Made by a program: the position numbers and the translations under genes. Positions 1-8,335 of a DNA stretch of 64,000 nucleotides are shown piece by piece. Source of the stretch: Corynebacterium sp. 122RC1 (GTDB lineage Bacteria > Actinomycetota > Actinomycetes > Mycobacteriales > Mycobacteriaceae); assembly GCF_024580955.1 (NCBI RefSeq), contig NZ_JANIKD010000006.1:62001-126000 (forward strand), in the 5' to 3' direction. The stretch's first letter is position 1. The number at the start of each line of letters is the position of its first letter. Under the pieces are notes generated by a model. That model worked only from the letters and a program-made list of their open reading frames with translations. It did no database searches and had not been told where the DNA came from.

Positions 1-1
1 T

Positions 2-2233
2 CCGGACTCCCGCTACCAGCGCATCATGCGAGAGGTGGTCAAGCACGGTGCAGCGGTGGTGGCGCTCACCATTGATGAGGAGGGCCAGGCCCGCACTGCG
101 GAAAAGAAGGTGGAGATCGCGCAGCGCCTCATCCAGGACATTACCCAAACGTGGGGTCTGCATGTGCGCGACATCATTGTGGATACGCTCACCTTCCCAA
201 TCTCCACGGGACAGGAAGAAACCCGCCGCGATGGCATTGAAACCATCGAGGCCATCCGCACCCTGCGCCAGCTTTACCCGGACATCCACCTCACGCTGGG
301 CCTTTCCAATATCTCCTTTGGCCTGAACCCTGCGGCGCGCCAGGTGCTGAACTCCGTGTTCCTCAACGAGTGCATTGAGGCCGGCCTGGATTCCGCGATC
401 GCGCACAGCTCCAAGCTGCTGCCGATGAATCGGATCGATGAGCAGCAGCGCAAGGTTGCGCTGGACATGATCTACGACCGCCGCACAGAAGACTACGACC
501 CACTGCAAACCTTCATGGCACTCTTCGAAGGCGTTTCGGCTGCGTCGGCAAAGGATGCACGCGCCGAAGCCCTAGCAGCGATGCCGCTGCTGGAGCGCAT
601 TGCCCAGCGTGTGATCGACGGTGAGAAGGCCGGCATGGAGGCGGACCTCGATGCCGCAATGCAAGAGAAGTCCCCGCTGGACATCGTGAACGATGACCTG
701 CTCGCGGGTATGAAGACCGTGGGTGAGCTCTTCGGCTCCGGGCAGATGCAGTTGCCCTTCGTGCTGCAGTCCGCCGAAACCATGAAGCACGCCGTTGCCT
801 ACCTGGAGCAGTTCATGGAGGCAAGCGATGATTCCGGAAGCAACGGCACAATCGTGATCGCTACCGTGAAGGGTGACGTGCACGATATTGGCAAAAACCT
901 GGTGGATATCATCTTGTCCAACAATGGCTTCAACGTGGTGAATATCGGCATTAAACAGCCAATTTCGAACATCCTGGATGCTGCAAAGGAGCACAATGCA
1001 GACGCCATTGGCATGTCCGGGTTGCTGGTGAAGTCCACGGTGATCATGAAGGAAAATCTCCAGGAGATGAATGCTTCTGGCGATGCCAACTACCCGGTGA
1101 TCCTCGGCGGTGCCGCGCTCACCCGCGCATATGTGGAAGATGACCTCACTGAGGTATATGAAGGCGATGTCTACTACGCCAAGGACGCCTTTGAGTCCTT
1201 GCGCCTCATGCAGGAGTTCATGGCACGAGTGCGTGGGGAGGGGCTTGACCCCAACTCACCGGAGGCCGTGGCCGCCGCTCGTAAGCGGGAGGAACGACGC
1301 GCGCGCAAGGAACGCTCCAAAGCCATCGCAGCGCGGCGCAAGGCCGAAGCGCAGCCCGTGGAGGTGCCAGCCCGCTCCGATGTTGCCACCAACGTCCCGG
1401 TGGCCACCCCGCCGTTCTGGGGAACGAAGGTTGTCAAGGGCATCCCACTGGCCGAGTACCTCCCTATGGTGGATGAGCGCGCCCTGTTCATGGGCCGTTG
1501 GGGACTCAAAGCCACCCGCGGCGGTGAAGGCCCAAGCTACGAGGAGCTGGTGGAAACCGAGGGCCGCCCACGCCTGCGCGCATGGATTGATCGTCTGAAG
1601 TCGGAGGGAATCCTGGACCACGCGGCAGTGGTTTACGGCTACTTCCCGGCGGTATCCAGCGGGGACACTGTGATGCTGCTCGCTGAGCCAGACCCGAACG
1701 CTGAGGTGATCGCGCAGTTCCACTTCCCCCGCCAGCAGCGCGGGAAGTTCTTGTGCATCGCGGACTTCATCCGATCCAAGGAGCTCGCGCAGGAAACCGG
1801 ACAGGTGGACGTGTTCCCAATGCAGTTGGTCACCATGGGCGCGCCAATCGCCGATTTTGCCAATGAACTCTTCCAGGCAGACAACTACCGCGACTACCTG
1901 GAAGTGCACGGCATCGGCGTGCAACTCACCGAGGCGCTTGCTGAATACTGGCACGCGCGAGTTCGCTCGGAGCTGAAGCTGAACGACGGCACCACCGCGG
2001 CCGATCAAGATTCTCAAGACCTTGAGCGCTTCTTTGATTTGGAATACCGCGGAGCCCGCTACTCCTTTGGCTACGGTTCCTGCCCGGATTTGGAAGATCG
2101 CCGCACCCTGGTCGAGCTTCTGAAGCCGGAGCGCCTGGGCGTGAGCTTGTCTGAGGAACTGCAATTGCACCCTGAGCAATCCACGGATGCCTTTGTGCTC
2201 TACCACCCGGAGGCCAAGTACTTCAACGTCTAG
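2..2233 (+). CDS. metH: Methionine synthase, cobalamin-dependent (5'-truncated by window edge)
   Basis: Transfers the methyl group of 5-methyl-THF to homocysteine via methylcobalamin in the cytosol. The frame is open from base 2, so the homocysteine and early pterin-binding parts lie upstream of the window. Visible in order: the end of the pterin-binding domain, the helical cap, then the B12-binding Rossmann domain with the DxHxxG motif (GDVHDIGKN, axial His about residue 294 of the visible part). An Arg/Lys-rich linker follows (codons near 1270-1370), then the AdoMet activation domain ending with SFGYGSCPDLEDR, the counterpart of the family RxxxGYxxxP segment. About 743 residues are visible of a usual 1200. 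It depends on the B12 that the cob genes further along would make. The family call is certain. Confidence 0.97.
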   Translation, partial: PDSRYQRIMREVVKHGAAVVALTIDEEGQARTAEKKVEIAQRLIQDITQTWGLHVRDIIVDTLTFPISTGQEETRRDGIETIEAIRTLRQLYPDIHLTLGLSNISFGLNPAARQVLNSVFLNECIEAGLDSAIAHSSKLLPMNRIDEQQRKVALDMIYDRRTEDYDPLQTFMALFEGVSAASAKDARAEALAAMPLLERIAQRVIDGEKAGMEADLDAAMQEKSPLDIVNDDLLAGMKTVGELFGSGQMQLPFVLQSAETMKHAVAYLEQFMEASDDSGSNGTIVIATVKGDVHDIGKNLVDIILSNNGFNVVNIGIKQPISNILDAAKEHNADAIGMSGLLVKSTVIMKENLQEMNASGDANYPVILGGAALTRAYVEDDLTEVYEGDVYYAKDAFESLRLMQEFMARVRGEGLDPNSPEAVAAARKREERRARKERSKAIAARRKAEAQPVEVPARSDVATNVPVATPPFWGTKVVKGIPLAEYLPMVDERALFMGRWGLKATRGGEGPSYEELVETEGRPRLRAWIDRLKSEGILDHAAVVYGYFPAVSSGDTVMLLAEPDPNAEVIAQFHFPRQQRGKFLCIADFIRSKELAQETGQVDVFPMQLVTMGAPIADFANELFQADNYRDYLEVHGIGVQLTEALAEYWHARVRSELKLNDGTTAADQDSQDLERFFDLEYRGARYSFGYGSCPDLEDRRTLVELLKPERLGVSLSEELQLHPEQSTDAFVLYHPEAKYFNV

Positions 2234-2296
2234 GGCGCGTAGAGCGTCAAGATCCCTGAATTGCCTCGCGCTGGGTGTGCTGGCATTGTTGGCTGC

Positions 2297-3016
2297 ATGG
2301 ACACTGACTCACACCTTCCCAAGGATCCTACAAGCAACGGTTTTCGCGCCGTGCTGTGGGACATGGACGGGACGCTGATTGACTCAGAGCCACTCTGGGA
2401 GATCGCTACCTATGAGATGAGCGAGGCGATGGGCCGGCGCATCACCCCGGAACTCCGCGAGCGCACGGTAGGCGGTTCCTTTCTGAATACCGCCACCATC
2501 TGCGCAGAGCACGCGGGGATTACGCTCAACGATGAGTTGCTTGAGCACTACCGACGCACCATGTTCGCCCGCGTCCAGGATCTTTTAATCACTCGGGGAG
2601 AGTTTGTGCCCGGCGTGGAGCAATTGCTGCGCAAATTGCAGGAGGCGGGGGTCCCGAATGCGGTGGTCACCAACACCCCGCGTGAACTGGCAATGCCGGT
2701 GCTGGAGCATTTGGGTACACAGTACTTTTCCGTGTTCATGTGCGGTGATGATGTGCCCCAAGGCAAGCCTGACCCCATGATTTATGAGCGCGCAGCGGCC
2801 GCCCTCGGGATGGCACCAGGGGAGTGCTTGGCTGTGGAGGATTCCACCACTGGGATGACAGCCGCGGTTGGTGCGGGTTGCCTTGTGCTTGCTTCCCCGC
2901 TTGCTACCCAAATACGCCCGGATGGGGTGCAAGATTTTCCACAGGGTTCCTACTGTGGTGTTGAGGTGGGGGATCTGGAGGATGTGTGGAACAATTGCCA
3001 GCGTGAAGAATTTTGA
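2297..3016 (+). CDS. HAD-superfamily phosphatase, beta-phosphoglucomutase-like subgroup
   Basis: A 239-residue haloacid-dehalogenase hydrolase. Motif I is [13 protein letters not shown] (nucleophile Asp22, acid/base Asp24). Motif II lies in VVTNTPRE, the Lys motif is in [12 protein letters not shown], and motif III is [15 protein letters not shown] helical cap lies between motifs I and II, as in small-sugar-phosphate phosphatases; the substrate cannot be read from sequence. I chose ATG 2297; an in-frame TTG at 2261 would add 12 unsupported residues. It sits 63 bp after metH and its end overlaps hisE by 14 bp, so it is probably cotranscribed and translationally coupled with hisE. The same metH-HAD-hisE-hisG order is known in C. 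glutamicum (from memory). Confidence 0.9.
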   Translation: MDTDSHLPKDPTSNGFRAVLWDMDGTLIDSEPLWEIATYEMSEAMGRRITPELRERTVGGSFLNTATICAEHAGITLNDELLEHYRRTMFARVQDLLITRGEFVPGVEQLLRKLQEAGVPNAVVTNTPRELAMPVLEHLGTQYFSVFMCGDDVPQGKPDPMIYERAAAALGMAPGECLAVEDSTTGMTAAVGAGCLVLASPLATQIRPDGVQDFPQGSYCGVEVGDLEDVWNNCQREEF

Positions 3017-3266
3017 TTCCCTTTTTGCAGAGCTCACCCAGAAGATGCAGGACCGCCCGGAAGGGTCTGGCACAGTAGCTGCCATTGAGAAAGGCGTGCA
3101 TCATCTGGGCAAAAAGGTAATTGAGGAAGCCGGCGAGGTGTGGATTGCCGCTGAGTACCAGTCCGACGAAGAGCTGGCTGAGGAGATGTCGCAGCTTCTG
3201 TACTGGTTGCAAACCATCATGATTGCCCGGGGCCTGACCCCGGAGGACCTTTACAAATACCTCTAA
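3003..3266 (+). CDS. hisE: Phosphoribosyl-ATP pyrophosphatase
   Basis: Hydrolyses PR-ATP to PR-AMP, step 2 of histidine synthesis. The 87-residue protein carries the MazG-like helical signature: [20 protein letters not shown] (acidic metal-binding residues) followed by [18 protein letters not shown] chose GTG 3003 because the predicted N-terminus [11 protein letters not shown] matches the family start; the frame stays open upstream but only inside the HAD gene. It overlaps that gene's stop by 14 bp, suggesting translational coupling. It is followed by hisG, the preceding enzyme of the pathway, after 120 bp. Length is normal for stand-alone HisE. Confidence 0.95.
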   Translation: MKNFDSLFAELTQKMQDRPEGSGTVAAIEKGVHHLGKKVIEEAGEVWIAAEYQSDEELAEEMSQLLYWLQTIMIARGLTPEDLYKYL

Positions 3267-3301
3267 ACACCCCTAGTAAATACCCCTTGCACGCACCTGT
3301 T

Positions 3302-3332
3302 GTGCGCTCCCCGGCTTGCGGCCGAGGCGCAC
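3302..3332 (+). other. Hairpin in the hisE-hisG spacer
   Basis: Perfect 6-bp arms GTGCGC (3302-3307) and GCGCAC (3327-3332) enclose a GC-rich loop that can form a further CCG/CGG stem. It lies about 55 nt before the hisG start. No U-run follows, so it is not a simple terminator; it could be an mRNA processing or attenuation structure. Function is not shown by the sequence. Confidence 0.4.
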
Positions 3333-3386
3333 TGGGTGTGTACCCCTTTTGTGTCCCTACTTGCGCTGGAATGTGAAGGAAGCTCG

Positions 3387-4232
3387 ATGTTGAAAGTTGC
3401 GATCCCGAATAAGGGGTCTTTGTCTGAGGCCGCTGTGGAAATCCTCAAGGAGGCAGGGTACACCGGCCGCGGGGAATCCAAGCAGCTCAACGTGATTGAC
3501 AAGAGGAACGATGTAGAGTTCTTCTTCCTGCGCCCAAAGGACATCGCGATCTACGTGGCTGGCGGGCAACTTGATCTAGGCATCACCGGCCGTGATTTGG
3601 CTGCGGATTCTCGCGCGGAGGTTTCCGAGGTCATGGCCTTGGGCTTTGGTAGCTCCACCTTCCGCTTTGCAGCTCCTCAGGGGTTGAACCTGGAGGTTTC
3701 CGATCTTGCGGGCAAGCGAATTGCCACGTCCTATCCGAACCTGGTGCGCGACTACCTGGCATCCCAATCCGTGGAGGCATCAGTGATCCGCCTCGACGGC
3801 GCTGTGGAGATCTCTATCAAGCTGGGGGTCGCGGACGTCATCGCCGATGTTGTGTCCACTGGCCGCACGCTGCGCAAGCAGGGCCTAGAGCCGTTTGGCC
3901 CCGTAATCTGCACCTCTGAAGCGGTGGTGGTGGGGCAGCAGGGCCGTGAGGTCTCCGAGCAGGAGCGCGTGTTCCTCCGCCGTATTGAGGGTATCTTGCA
4001 CGCCCAGAACTACTTAATGCTGGATTACAACGTCTCTCGTGCCGCTTTGCCTGCGGCAACGGAGGTCACTCCTGGTCTGTCCGGTCCGACGGTTTCCCCG
4101 CTTGCACGCGAGGAATGGGTTGCCGTGCGCGCAATGGTGCCGCGACGCGATGCCAACAAGGTGATGGATGATCTCGCAGCACTTGGAGCAGAGGCGATTT
4201 TGGCCTCGGAAATTCGCATCGCCCGAATCTAA
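3387..4232 (+). CDS. hisG: ATP phosphoribosyltransferase (long form)
   Basis: First committed step of histidine synthesis: ATP + PRPP to PR-ATP. The 281-residue protein is the long, HisZ-independent form, with an N-terminal catalytic bilobal domain ([20 protein letters not shown] at the start; PRPP loop near [14 protein letters not shown]) and a C-terminal ACT-like regulatory domain (about residues 210-281, ending [13 protein letters not shown]) that binds histidine in the family. ATG 3387 is preceded by AAGGAAG; an upstream in-frame start at 3300 lies inside the hairpin region and lacks similarity. It is the last gene of the metH-HAD-hisE-hisG group. Confidence 0.96.
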   Translation: MLKVAIPNKGSLSEAAVEILKEAGYTGRGESKQLNVIDKRNDVEFFFLRPKDIAIYVAGGQLDLGITGRDLAADSRAEVSEVMALGFGSSTFRFAAPQGLNLEVSDLAGKRIATSYPNLVRDYLASQSVEASVIRLDGAVEISIKLGVADVIADVVSTGRTLRKQGLEPFGPVICTSEAVVVGQQGREVSEQERVFLRRIEGILHAQNYLMLDYNVSRAALPAATEVTPGLSGPTVSPLAREEWVAVRAMVPRRDANKVMDDLAALGAEAILASEIRIARI

Positions 4233-4700
4233 GGCACCAAAGTAGCCTCATGTGCGCCGCAGTACCCCTACCTATAGGGCGATAGTGAGTGCACAATCAC
4301 AATGGGCGTTGGGTAGGGTAATCGTCACTGCATATAGCTCGATTTAATACCTATACAACGCCCGTTTTGTTGGTTTCTGTGGTTTTTGGTTGTGGTTTTG
4401 CCGTTTGTCACGCACACTGGGGGAAGCAGAGCGTGAGGTTCTGATAACAGCCTGGGAGACAGGGAAACAGGGAAACGTCACCAGGAAACAAAAGACACGC
4501 AGCACTTCAGCTCAACGCTTTTGAAAATTCCATAGGCGCGTTGAGCTCACGTTGGTGTTTGGGAAGCAGATTCCCGTTATTGGATTCTCCGTGCCCGGCA
4601 TGCTGGTTGCGTCGGTATTGTGCGCGGCATGCGTATTTGCCCTTGAAGGCATTTTTCTCCACCCAACCACCTCCTTATTTCACAGAAAAGGTGTAGAAGT
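4233..4700 (+). other. 468-bp gap / leader of the dicarboxylate antiporter gene
   Basis: No gene is seen. After hisG there is a weak CCCTA/TAGGG hairpin (about 4265-4278), TATAGC and TATACA -10-like elements near 4335-4360, a tandem ACAGGGAA duplication (4459-4474), and the perfect inverted repeat at 4509-4547 listed separately. The stretch is more AT-rich and repetitive than the flanking genes. It probably holds the promoter and a long 5' UTR for the downstream transporter. Confidence 0.5.
4509..4547 (+). repeat. Perfect 10-bp inverted repeat upstream of the DcuA/B-type gene
   Basis: Arms AGCTCAACGC (4509-4518) and GCGTTGAGCT (4538-4547) are exact reverse complements separated by 19 nt. It lies about 150 nt before the transporter start. 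It could be an RNA hairpin in the leader or a two-site operator. No T-run follows, so it is not a normal terminator. Confidence 0.6.
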
Positions 4701-6008
4701 ATGGCTGTAGTCCATATCCTGATAGTGCTCTGTGCAATCGTTTTAGGCGCGCGCCTTGGCTCAATTGCTATTGGTCTTGCCGGCGGCGCCGGTGTGATGC
4801 TGCTGGGCTTTAGCGGCGTGGCCGTGACGCGCGATGACATTCCTTTTGACGTCATTGGCATCATCATGGCCGTGATCGCCGCTATCGCCGCGATGCAACG
4901 TGCAGGTGGCCTGGATTATCTGGTTCACCTGGCAGAACGTGCATTGCGGAAGAACCCGAAATACATCACCTATGTTGCGCCGGTGGTCACCTACTTCATG
5001 ACGTTGTTCGCGGGCACCGGCCATACCGCGTTTAGTACGCTGCCGGTGATCGTGGAAGTTTCCAAGGAATCCGGTGTGCGGCCTTCCCGCCCGCTGTCCG
5101 TTGCCGTGCCAGCGTCTCAGATGGCCATCACTGCCTCGCCCATTTCCGCAGCGGTTGTGTTCATGGCGAGCATCATGGAGCCGCTTGGGGTTGGCTACCT
5201 CACGCTGCTGGCCATCCTGATTCCAGCTACCTTCCTGGCCATTTTCCCCACCGCTTGGTTGGCTAACCGCTTGGGCAAGGAGTTGGAGGCGGATGCTGAG
5301 TACCAAGATCGCCTTAACCGTGGGTTGGTAAGCCCTCCAAAGGGCGCGGCCCACTACGAGCCGGTGCGTGGAGCCAAGGCATCCGTGGTGATCTTCCTGG
5401 TGGCCATCCTTGCTGTGATGGTGTACGCCACCGCGATCTCTGACCAAGTGGGACTGATCAGCGAACCGACGCTGCCGCGCAATGAGGCGATCATGGCGAT
5501 GATGCTCACCGCCGCAACCATCATCGTGCTGGTGTGCAAGTTCCCCGCGGGTGACATCCTCAACACCCAAGTGTTCCGTTCCGGCATGTCTGCCTCCGTG
5601 TGTGTGCTTGGCGTTGCCTGGCTAGGCACCACGCTGGTGAACCACTACATTGAAGAAATTCAAGACTTTTCCGGGGATCTGCTCAACGCATACCCATGGT
5701 TGCTCGCGGTGGTGCTCTTCTTCGCGGCGGCATTGCTGTACTCACAGGCAGCAACCGCGAAAGCGCTCATGCCGGCGGCACTCGCGATGGGTGTAAGCCC
5801 ATTAACCGCGGTGGCTGCTTTCCCCGCGGTATCGGCACTGTTTATCCTTCCTACCTACCCAACGCTGCTCGCTGCAGTGGAAATGGATGATACGGGCTCC
5901 ACCCGGATTGGCAAGGCCGTGTTCAATCACCCATTCTTCATTCCCGGAACGCTGCAGATTGTGCTTTCGGTGCTGCTCGGTTACTTGATCGGCGGCGTGT
6001 TGATCTAA
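4701..6008 (+). CDS. Anaerobic C4-dicarboxylate antiporter, DcuA/DcuB family
   Basis: A 435-residue polytopic inner-membrane protein with about 10-12 hydrophobic segments. It follows E. coli DcuA/DcuB closely over its length: RKNPKYITYVAPVVTYFMTL, FAGTGHTAFSTLPVI, QMAITASPISAAVVF, VFRSGMSASV, SQAATAKALMPAALAMGV, ILPTYPTLLAA and NHPFFIPG near the end. The family exchanges fumarate, aspartate or malate for succinate. It is directly upstream of aspA, which turns aspartate into fumarate, so an aspartate-in, succinate/fumarate-out module for fumarate respiration is likely (inference). ATG 4701 follows AAAAGG. The 468-bp structured leader suggests regulation. Whether it is DcuA or DcuB cannot be decided. 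Confidence 0.93.
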   Translation: MAVVHILIVLCAIVLGARLGSIAIGLAGGAGVMLLGFSGVAVTRDDIPFDVIGIIMAVIAAIAAMQRAGGLDYLVHLAERALRKNPKYITYVAPVVTYFMTLFAGTGHTAFSTLPVIVEVSKESGVRPSRPLSVAVPASQMAITASPISAAVVFMASIMEPLGVGYLTLLAILIPATFLAIFPTAWLANRLGKELEADAEYQDRLNRGLVSPPKGAAHYEPVRGAKASVVIFLVAILAVMVYATAISDQVGLISEPTLPRNEAIMAMMLTAATIIVLVCKFPAGDILNTQVFRSGMSASVCVLGVAWLGTTLVNHYIEEIQDFSGDLLNAYPWLLAVVLFFAAALLYSQAATAKALMPAALAMGVSPLTAVAAFPAVSALFILPTYPTLLAAVEMDDTGSTRIGKAVFNHPFFIPGTLQIVLSVLLGYLIGGVLI

Positions 6009-6537
6009 CTGATCGAGCCGATTCTGATGCGTTTTGAGGAGCATGGTTACGGCACGTCTCTCACCCCCAGCGCTCCCATCATTTCGCCTTTTTACCCCTA
6101 ACGGGGGTAGGAGGATCGGAGGGCAAGAGAAAAAACTTTGCAAGCTGAAATCTTGCCTTCTGGGCCGCGGGTTCCAAAGCGAGCCTTTGCTATCCTGCAG
6201 CAACAATTTTAACTGTCAAAAGGCAGGTAAAAGTACATTTTTGGGGTTTGAAAACTCGCGAGTTTACTCCGGCCACAAGGCGGCCATGCTCCAGTAGCGT
6301 GGAGTGGGCGGAGAGGGCGGCAAGGCTCGGGCCTTGGTTGGAAAACGCAACTGCGCACGGCACCCCCACAACTTCACAGAGTTTCCCCACTCATTCCACA
6401 AACACGTGGCGTCGGGGGTGCGCTTTGGGCAAGCAGCAGAGCCCGGAGTTTGACCCAGGCGAATGCAGGCGCTGGTACTGCCGCCAGTACCGACGCTGCC
6501 AAATCCACAAGAATCCCAGAAGGAGTATTCACCCCAT
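6009..6537 (+). other. 529-bp leader between the Dcu-type gene and aspA
   Basis: No protein-coding gene is supported. It holds a TACCCC/GGGGTA hairpin (6093-6109) without a U-run, an A/T-rich patch with -10-like sequences (about 6180-6240) and a strong hairpin at 6469-6496 just before aspA. Its composition differs from the flanking genes. It is likely the aspA promoter and a long 5' UTR. Confidence 0.5.
6469..6496 (+). promoter_or_regulatory. Strong hairpin in the aspA 5' leader
   Basis: GGTACTG (6474-6480) pairs perfectly with CAGTACC (6485-6491) around a CCGC loop, and an outer GCG/CGC stem extends it after a 2+2 internal loop. It ends about 40 nt before ATG 6538 and leaves the AGAAGGAG ribosome-binding site (6518-6525) free. 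A role in translation control or mRNA stability is inferred only. Confidence 0.5.
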
Positions 6538-8208
6538 ATGAGTAAGTCCGAGCAAGATTCAACGCCTCAGGTGCAACCGGCACCGGACGTGCAGAAACAA
6601 CAAACCGCCAAGGTCCTGGAGGCGAAAGCCCAAGCCACCAAGGGCGACCCCGACCAAAACCTCGAAAACATCCCAACCGAACACCGAACTGAACAGGTAG
6701 AAAAGGAGAGCGCAGTGAGCGCAAAGGCTGCAAAGGCAAAGAAGACCACGAAGGCTGAAGGCAAGTCTGAGGAGCAGGACTTCTCCAAGGGCACCCGCGT
6801 GGAGGAAGACCTTTTGGGCACCATGGAGGTGTCCAACGAGTTCTACTACGGCATCCATACGATGCGCGCTATTGATAACTTCCAGATCAGCCGCACCACC
6901 ATCAACCATGTGCCCGAGTTCATTCAGGGCATGGTGTACGTGAAGAAGGCCGCTGCCCTTGCTAACCGCCGCCTGCACACTTTGCCACGCAAGAAGGCGG
7001 AGGCAATTGTGTGGGCCTGTGATCAGATCCTGGACCACGGCCGCTGCATGGACCAGTTCCCAATTGACGTATTCCAGGGCGGCGCCGGCACTTCTTTGAA
7101 CATGAACACTAACGAGGTAGTGGCAAACCTCGCGCTGGAGTACCTCGGGGAGCCCAAGGGTTCCTACCACATCATCAACCCCAACGATGACGTGAACATG
7201 TCTCAGTCCACTAATGACGCCTACCCAACCGGCTTCCGCTTGGGTGTGTACATGTGCATGACCCGCCTGATTGACCAGGTGGACCAGCTTCAAAAGGCCT
7301 TCGCTGCAAAGGGTGCGGAGTTTGCCGACATTTTGAAGATGGGCCGCACTCAACTCCAGGATGCTGTGCCAATGACCTTGGGTGAGGAGTTCCAGGCCTT
7401 CGCCCACAACCTGGCCGAAGAGCAGGCGATTCTGCGCACCGCCGCGGACCGCCTCCTGGAGATCAACCTGGGCGCCACCGCAATCGGCACCGGTTTGAAC
7501 ACCCCATCCGGCTACCGCCATCAGGTCACGGCCTCGCTCTCGGAGGTCACCGGTTTGGAGATGAAGTCTGCACGGGACCTGATTGAGGCCACCAGCGATA
7601 CTGGCGCCTACGTCCTCGCTCACTCCGCTGTGAAGCGTGCAGCGATGAAGCTCTCCAAGATCTCCAATGACCTCCGCTTGCTGTCCTCCGGTCCAACCGC
7701 TGGCCTGCACGAGATCAATCTGCCACCACGCCAGGCAGGTTCCTCCATCATGCCGGCAAAGGTGAATCCCGTGATCCCAGAAGTGGTCAACCAGGTGTGC
7801 TTCAAAGTCTTTGGCAACGACCTCACCGTCACCATGGCCGCGGAGGCAGGCCAGCTCCAACTCAACGTGATGGAGCCCGTGATCGGCGAGGCCTTGTTCC
7901 AGTCCATCCGCATCCTCGGCAACGCAGCGGATGCCCTGCGCGAAAAGTGCGTGGTGGGTATTACCGCAAACCCAGAGGTCTGCCGCGCGTACGTGGAAAA
8001 CTCCATTGGTATCGTGACCTACCTCAACCCCTTCATTGGGCACCACAATGGTGACATGATCGGTAAGGAGGCCGCCGCCACGGGCCGTTCCGTGCGCGAA
8101 CTCGTGCTGGAAAAAGGCCTTATGGATGAGGAAACCCTCAACCAGGTGCTGAGCAAGGAAAACCTCATGCACCCAGTGTTTCGGGGTACGCTGTACCTCG
8201 ACGACTAA
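6538..8208 (+). CDS. aspA: Aspartate ammonia-lyase (aspartase) with long disordered N-terminus
   Basis: Deaminates L-aspartate to fumarate and ammonia. This is the fumarase/aspartase superfamily fold: [17 protein letters not shown], the substrate-binding [15 protein letters not shown] segment, and the signature loop [11 protein letters not shown] (residues 401-411 from ATG 6538) with the catalytic serine. The first about 80 residues are Lys/Glu/Ala-rich and lack similarity to the core; C. glutamicum AspA also has such an extension. ATG 6538 has AGAAGGAG at 6518-6525 (556 aa). A second in-frame GTG at 6715 has an even better AAAAGGAG at 6701-6708 with a 6-nt spacer and would give 497 aa, so two isoforms are possible. 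A terminator-like hairpin follows at 8261-8311. Confidence 0.95.
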   Translation: MSKSEQDSTPQVQPAPDVQKQQTAKVLEAKAQATKGDPDQNLENIPTEHRTEQVEKESAVSAKAAKAKKTTKAEGKSEEQDFSKGTRVEEDLLGTMEVSNEFYYGIHTMRAIDNFQISRTTINHVPEFIQGMVYVKKAAALANRRLHTLPRKKAEAIVWACDQILDHGRCMDQFPIDVFQGGAGTSLNMNTNEVVANLALEYLGEPKGSYHIINPNDDVNMSQSTNDAYPTGFRLGVYMCMTRLIDQVDQLQKAFAAKGAEFADILKMGRTQLQDAVPMTLGEEFQAFAHNLAEEQAILRTAADRLLEINLGATAIGTGLNTPSGYRHQVTASLSEVTGLEMKSARDLIEATSDTGAYVLAHSAVKRAAMKLSKISNDLRLLSSGPTAGLHEINLPPRQAGSSIMPAKVNPVIPEVVNQVCFKVFGNDLTVTMAAEAGQLQLNVMEPVIGEALFQSIRILGNAADALREKCVVGITANPEVCRAYVENSIGIVTYLNPFIGHHNGDMIGKEAAATGRSVRELVLEKGLMDEETLNQVLSKENLMHPVFRGTLYLDD

Positions 8209-8260
8209 AAATGGGAAATCCAAGGCCATGATCGTGCCTTGACCCAAGAATGAAACACCC

Positions 8261-8311
8261 GTGCGCGTCCAGTCTCCACAGATTCTGTGAGGGTGGGCGC
8301 GCATCGTTTTT
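8261..8311 (+). terminator. Terminator or attenuator between aspA and fhs
   Basis: GTGCGCGTCC (8261-8270) pairs with GGGCGCGCAT (8295-8304), 10 bp with two G-U pairs. The loop contains a nested CACAG/CTGTG hairpin, and C-G-TTTTT (8307-8311) follows. It lies 52 nt after the aspA stop and 25 nt before the fhs start, so it can end aspA transcripts or act as an fhs attenuator. Confidence 0.65.
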
Positions 8312-8335
8312 GCGCACACCGTGAAAGGAAACACC

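Noticed and set aside
4283..4300. GTGA...TCAC pair resembling a GlxR (CRP-type) site in the transporter leader
   Set aside because: The spacer is 8 nt rather than the usual 6, so it does not fit the known GlxR consensus.
6093..6109. TACCCC/GGGGTA hairpin as terminator of the transporter gene
   Set aside because: No U-run follows on the plus strand, and the stem is only 6 bp.
8209..8335. Possible THF riboswitch before fhs
   Set aside because: The leader folds into a terminator-like hairpin but shows none of the conserved THF riboswitch core that I know.
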